Below, one piece after another: positions 60,966 through 64,000 of a stretch of 64,000 nt of DNA (the stretch's first letter is position 1; each line of letters starts with the position of its first letter). Origin of the DNA: Ruminococcus flavefaciens (GTDB taxonomy: Bacteria > Bacillota > Clostridia > Oscillospirales > Ruminococcaceae); assembly GCF_900116855.1 (NCBI RefSeq), contig NZ_UETD01000013.1, forward strand, positions 1 through 64,000, in the 5' to 3' direction. Below the pieces are notes generated by a model. It was not told the DNA's origin, did no database searches, and saw only the letters and a list, made by a program, of their open reading frames with translations. The translations under genes were made by a program, and so were the position numbers.

Positions 60966-61169
60966 ATGGCTAAAAAAGTAACATTTGAGGACAATATGAC
61001 AAGACTGGGACAAATAGTCTCTGAGCTTGAAAAGGGCGATATCCCTCTTGAAAAGGCTGTGGAGCTCTACGGTGAGGGCGTGAAGCTTTCTGCGGAGTGC
61101 AGGAAGCAGCTTGACAGCGCACAGATAAAAATAACGGAGGACGACGGAAAAGCTCCGTCGGAGGAATGA
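60966..61169 (+). CDS. xseB: Exodeoxyribonuclease VII small subunit
   Basis: 67 residues. The family core is LGQIVSELEKGDIPLEKAVE followed by YGEGVKLSAECRKQL. ATG at 60966, four bp after xseA. Confidence 0.95.
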   Translation: MAKKVTFEDNMTRLGQIVSELEKGDIPLEKAVELYGEGVKLSAECRKQLDSAQIKITEDDGKAPSEE

Positions 61170-61171
61170 AT

Positions 61172-62062
61172 ATGACAGATATAAAGGAAAAACTCAATGA
61201 GTATATCAGGTTCACAGAGGACAACCTGAAAAAATACAATCTTCATTCGGAGGCTATGGCGGCTCAGAAAAATCTTATCGACGCCATGAACTACTCTCTT
61301 GAAGCAGGCGGAAAGCGTATACGTCCCGTGCTGGTCTATGCCTTCTGCAATGCTCTTGGCGGCGATTACAGAAACGCCTGCGCACCTGCTGCGGCTATCG
61401 AGATGATACACACCTTCTCGCTTATCCACGATGATCTTCCTGCAATGGACGATGACGACTACCGCCGCGGAAAGCCATCCTGCCACAAGGCTTTCGGCGA
61501 GGCAATGGCTATACTGGCAGGCGACGCGCTCTCGGTACAGCCCTTTGAGATAATTGCAGACGATGATCACCTCAGCAGCGAGCAGAAGGTGAAGATGATC
61601 TCATGTCTGGCTAAGGCCGTGGGCAGAGCAGGTATGATCGGCGGTCAGGTAATAGATATGGAGAACGAAGAACGCACTGATGTTAACGAGGCTGATCTCC
61701 GCAATATGTACCGCCACAAGACAGGTCAGCTCATTGCTGTTTCCTGTATGATGGGATGTATCTGTGCAGGCGCCGACGATGAGACCATCTCCGCTGCTGC
61801 TGATTACGGTTTCAAGCTGGGACTTGCCTTCCAGATAGTTGACGATATCCTTGACGTTACCAGCACTACCGAGGTGCTTGGCAAGCCCGTTGGCAGCGAT
61901 GAGGAAGAGAACAAGACCACTTTCGTTACTCTTTACGGAGTTGAAAAAGCACAGGAAATAGCAAATGCAGTTACAGACGAAGCTCTCGGCTGCCTTGAAA
62001 AATTCGGAAACGACGCATTCCTCACTCAGCTGACGGAAATGCTTCTCAGAAGAAAGAATTAA
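61172..62062 (+). CDS. ispA: Polyprenyl (farnesyl/geranyl) diphosphate synthase
   Basis: 296 residues from the ATG at 61172, six bases after GGAGGA; an ATG at 61166 that overlaps xseB directly follows GGAGGA without spacing and is less likely. First Asp-rich motif DDLPAMDDDDYRRG, second DDILDVT, GGKRIRP substrate Lys/Arg motif. Makes C15 or similar prenyl diphosphates for undecaprenyl and other lipids. Works with Dxs downstream. Confidence 0.94.
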   Translation: MTDIKEKLNEYIRFTEDNLKKYNLHSEAMAAQKNLIDAMNYSLEAGGKRIRPVLVYAFCNALGGDYRNACAPAAAIEMIHTFSLIHDDLPAMDDDDYRRGKPSCHKAFGEAMAILAGDALSVQPFEIIADDDHLSSEQKVKMISCLAKAVGRAGMIGGQVIDMENEERTDVNEADLRNMYRHKTGQLIAVSCMMGCICAGADDETISAAADYGFKLGLAFQIVDDILDVTSTTEVLGKPVGSDEEENKTTFVTLYGVEKAQEIANAVTDEALGCLEKFGNDAFLTQLTEMLLRRKN

Positions 62063-62074
62063 CGTAAAGGAGCT

Positions 62075-62090
62075 GCGGAGCATTCTCCGC
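62075..62090 (+). other. Hairpin between ispA and dxs
   Basis: GCGGAG, CATT loop, CTCCGC. AAAGGAG lies just upstream (62066-62072) and the dxs ATG (62103) 30 bases after it, so folding may bring the ribosome binding site closer to the start. Confidence 0.4.
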
Positions 62091-62102
62091 ATTTCGTAAA
62101 AA

Positions 62103-63995
62103 ATGAAGGATAATATAAATAATAATGAAAAGGTGACTCTCAGCGAACTGGAACTGCCGCAGGACCTTAAAAAGCTGTCATTATCACAGTGTGCAGGGCT
62201 TTGCAAGGAGATAAGGAACATCCTCATCTCAACGGTTTCCAAAACGGGAGGTCATCTTGCGTCTAATCTGGGAGCTGTGGAGCTTACAATGGCTCTGCAC
62301 CGCAACTTCAACTCTCCCGAGGACAAAATAGTCTGGGACGTTGGTCATCAGGCTTATACTCACAAGATACTTACGGGACGTCTGGACCGCTTTTCCACAC
62401 TCCGTCAGGAGGGCGGTATATCAGGATTTCCAAAGCCTGAGGAGTCTCCGCACGATACCTTTATAAGCGGACACAGCAGTACATCAGTGTCAGTAGCCTG
62501 CGGTATTGCAGAGGCTATGAAGATTCAGGGCAAGGACAATTATGCTGTTGCCGTTATAGGTGACGGTGCAATGTCGGGCGGTATGTTCTACGAAGCTATG
62601 AATAACTGCGGCAGGGACAAAAAAAGAAATCTTATCGTGATACTCAATGACAACAATATGTCTATTTCCAAGAGTGTAGGTTCACTGTCCAAGTATCTGA
62701 CCTCACTGCGAAATACAGAGAAATATCTCCACACCAAGAGAGCTGTTGAGCGCGGACTTGAGAAGATACCGCTTGTGGGCACAAGTGTTGCCAAGGGTAT
62801 CAAAAACGTTAAGGATTCGGTTAAATCCAATATTCTTGAGCAGAGCACTATGTTTGAGGACATGGGCTTCATTTATCTGGGTCCCGTCAACGGTCACAGC
62901 CTTTCAGAGCTGGAGGAGGTCTTCCACATGGCTAAGACCTATCACCAGCCTGTGTTCATCCATGTCAAGACCGTAAAGGGCAAGGGTTATATCCCTGCGG
63001 AGCAGAACCCCGGTGAATACCACGGCATTTCTAAATTTGACATAACCACGGGAAATCCCGAGGTCGCTGCTGCCGACAGCTATTCTACCGTTTTCGGCAA
63101 GGAACTTGTGAGACTTGCGGAAAAGGACGACAAGCTCTGTGCTATCACAGCGGCTATGAAGTACGGAACAGGACTTCAGTTCTTCCATTTCAAGTATCCG
63201 GAGAGGTTCTTCGATGTAGGCATAGCGGAACAGCACGCTGTTACCTTTGCAGGCGGACTTGCTTCCATGGGTATGACACCTGTTTTCGCAGTGTATTCCA
63301 CATTCCTCCAGAGAGCCTACGACCAGCTTGTCCATGATGTAGCTATCGGAAAGCTCCATGTGGTGCTTGGCGTTGACCGTGCAGGTATAGTAGGTGAGGA
63401 CGGCGAGACCCATCAGGGACTTCTTGATGTTCCTATGCTCACCTCCATACCGAATACAGTTATTTTCTCGCCCTCATGCTATTCCGAGATGAAGATGTGC
63501 ATGAAGAAGGCAATATATGAGGAAAAGGGACTGACTGCCGTAAGATATCCCAGAGGAGCGGAGAAAGTGGAGTTCAGCGAGTTCCACCTGACTACGGAGC
63601 ATCTGTTCATCCGCGAGGAAAAGAGCGAAACTCTCATCATAACCTACGGAAGGCTATACAACGAAGCCTATAAAGCTCAGCAGAAGCTGAAAGCCGAGGG
63701 GATAAACTGTGATATCATGAAGCTGACAAAGATATTCCCGCTGGAGGACGACCTTGGTGACGAGATAAAGGGCTATAAGCGCATCGTATTCTTTGAGGAG
63801 TCTGTGGGCGAGGGCGGTATTTCCGAAAAAGTCGGAGATATACTGGCGGAGCTGGGCTATTGCGGCGATTACAGCAGAGTAACCGCACATGGCTTCGTAA
63901 AGCAGGCTTCTGTAAGGTCGTGTCTCGAAAAGCTTGGACTTACGGACAATAAGATGACTGAGTATATCAGGAACAAGTGCAATGGCAAGGCTTGA
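62103..63995 (+). CDS. dxs: 1-deoxy-D-xylulose-5-phosphate synthase
   Basis: 630 residues. First step of the MEP isoprenoid pathway, from pyruvate and glyceraldehyde-3-phosphate with thiamine diphosphate. Thiamine site GDGAMSGGMFYEAMNN, GHSSTSVSVACGIAEA, and AEQHAVTFAGGLASMG; transketolase C-terminal domain complete. An in-frame TAA two codons upstream fixes the ATG at 62103, which has only a poor ribosome binding site. The pathway continues in ispA upstream. Confidence 0.96.
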   Translation: MKDNINNNEKVTLSELELPQDLKKLSLSQCAGLCKEIRNILISTVSKTGGHLASNLGAVELTMALHRNFNSPEDKIVWDVGHQAYTHKILTGRLDRFSTLRQEGGISGFPKPEESPHDTFISGHSSTSVSVACGIAEAMKIQGKDNYAVAVIGDGAMSGGMFYEAMNNCGRDKKRNLIVILNDNNMSISKSVGSLSKYLTSLRNTEKYLHTKRAVERGLEKIPLVGTSVAKGIKNVKDSVKSNILEQSTMFEDMGFIYLGPVNGHSLSELEEVFHMAKTYHQPVFIHVKTVKGKGYIPAEQNPGEYHGISKFDITTGNPEVAAADSYSTVFGKELVRLAEKDDKLCAITAAMKYGTGLQFFHFKYPERFFDVGIAEQHAVTFAGGLASMGMTPVFAVYSTFLQRAYDQLVHDVAIGKLHVVLGVDRAGIVGEDGETHQGLLDVPMLTSIPNTVIFSPSCYSEMKMCMKKAIYEEKGLTAVRYPRGAEKVEFSEFHLTTEHLFIREEKSETLIITYGRLYNEAYKAQQKLKAEGINCDIMKLTKIFPLEDDLGDEIKGYKRIVFFEESVGEGGISEKVGDILAELGYCGDYSRVTAHGFVKQASVRSCLEKLGLTDNKMTEYIRNKCNGKA

Positions 63996-64000
63996 CAGTG
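63982..64000 (+). CDS. Start of probable TlyA-like RNA methyltransferase (partial)
   Basis: ATG at 63982, after AGGAACAAGTGCA, reads M-A-R-L-D-S before the window ends. TlyA-family proteins often start with an RLD motif and follow dxs in Clostridia (dxs-tlyA-argR-recN order). Overlaps dxs by 14 bp. Only six codons are seen, so identity is tentative. Confidence 0.5.

Noticed and set aside
1..64000. tRNA, rRNA, CRISPR arrays or insertion sequences
   Set aside because: Scanned by eye without finding tRNA-like cloverleaves, rRNA signatures, regularly spaced identical repeats or transposase genes; a computed search would be decisive.

Overview
The window looks like a chromosomal segment of a Gram-positive anaerobe of the class Clostridia, most probably a fibre-degrading Ruminococcus-type (Oscillospiraceae) gut or rumen bacterium. 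This rests on a complete spoIIIA sporulation operon and sigG, a secreted peptidase ending in a type I dockerin (a cellulosome or scaffoldin docking module), a pectin-breakdown operon (GH105 plus sugar ABC transporter), Firmicutes-style housekeeping clusters (asp23-nusB-xseA-xseB-ispA-dxs, tmcAL/ackA) and strong AGGAG ribosome binding sites. No tRNA, rRNA, CRISPR array or insertion sequence was recognised. The genus is an inference.

Region 1 (1-7.8 kb) is accessory and AT-rich. A truncated MobA-type relaxase and its MobC partner lie at the left edge. Behind them is a stretch of GTGACRGTA-type repeats that could be an oriT or replication origin. Next is a two-gene, translationally coupled operon. 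It encodes a cytosolic protein of unknown function and a 1426-residue secreted RTX/EF-hand protein with a PD-(D/E)XK nuclease-like motif near its N-terminus. An array of hairpins at 7662-7797 closes the region.

Region 2 (7.8-31.2 kb) is mainly minus-strand envelope and metabolism. It holds a LytR-CpsA-Psr protein, a degenerate (apparently catalytically dead) P-type ATPase homologue, rlmB, a Dlt-like five-gene cluster (MBOAT acyltransferase, DHHW/SGNH protein, FkbH-like enzyme, acyl carrier protein, metallophosphoesterase), an SPFH/NfeD pair, a rhamnogalacturonan-type sugar importer with a GH105 hydrolase, sigG, a B6-vitamer kinase, an AraC regulator and an ECF sigma/anti-sigma pair whose anti-sigma protein carries a triplicated outer domain.

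Region 3 (31.4-48.6 kb) mixes core genes (ackA, tmcAL, mnmA, rsmI, a tRNA N6-adenine methyltransferase) with unusual proteins: a C39-like lipoprotein with a highly charged helical tail, an isochorismatase-GNAT fusion, a sugar-isomerase-like/AMP-ligase fusion and the dockerin-bearing C1A peptidase.

Region 4 (48.6-52.8 kb) is a second sugar ABC importer, preceded by a roughly 400-nt leader with a strong promoter and structured-RNA character. Region 5 (52.9-64 kb) is spoIIIAA-AH followed by asp23, a GNAT, nusB, a Kae1/TsaD-like paralogue, xseA, xseB, ispA, dxs and the first codons of a probable tlyA.

The most promising system is the Dlt-like cluster at 13.8-19.6 kb. Its gene set suggests that an ACP is charged by an FkbH enzyme (known family members make glyceryl-ACP) and that the acyl group is exported by an MBOAT/DHHW pair to a surface polymer. 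The dead P-type ATPase, the RTX/nuclease operon and the leader upstream of 49247 follow.
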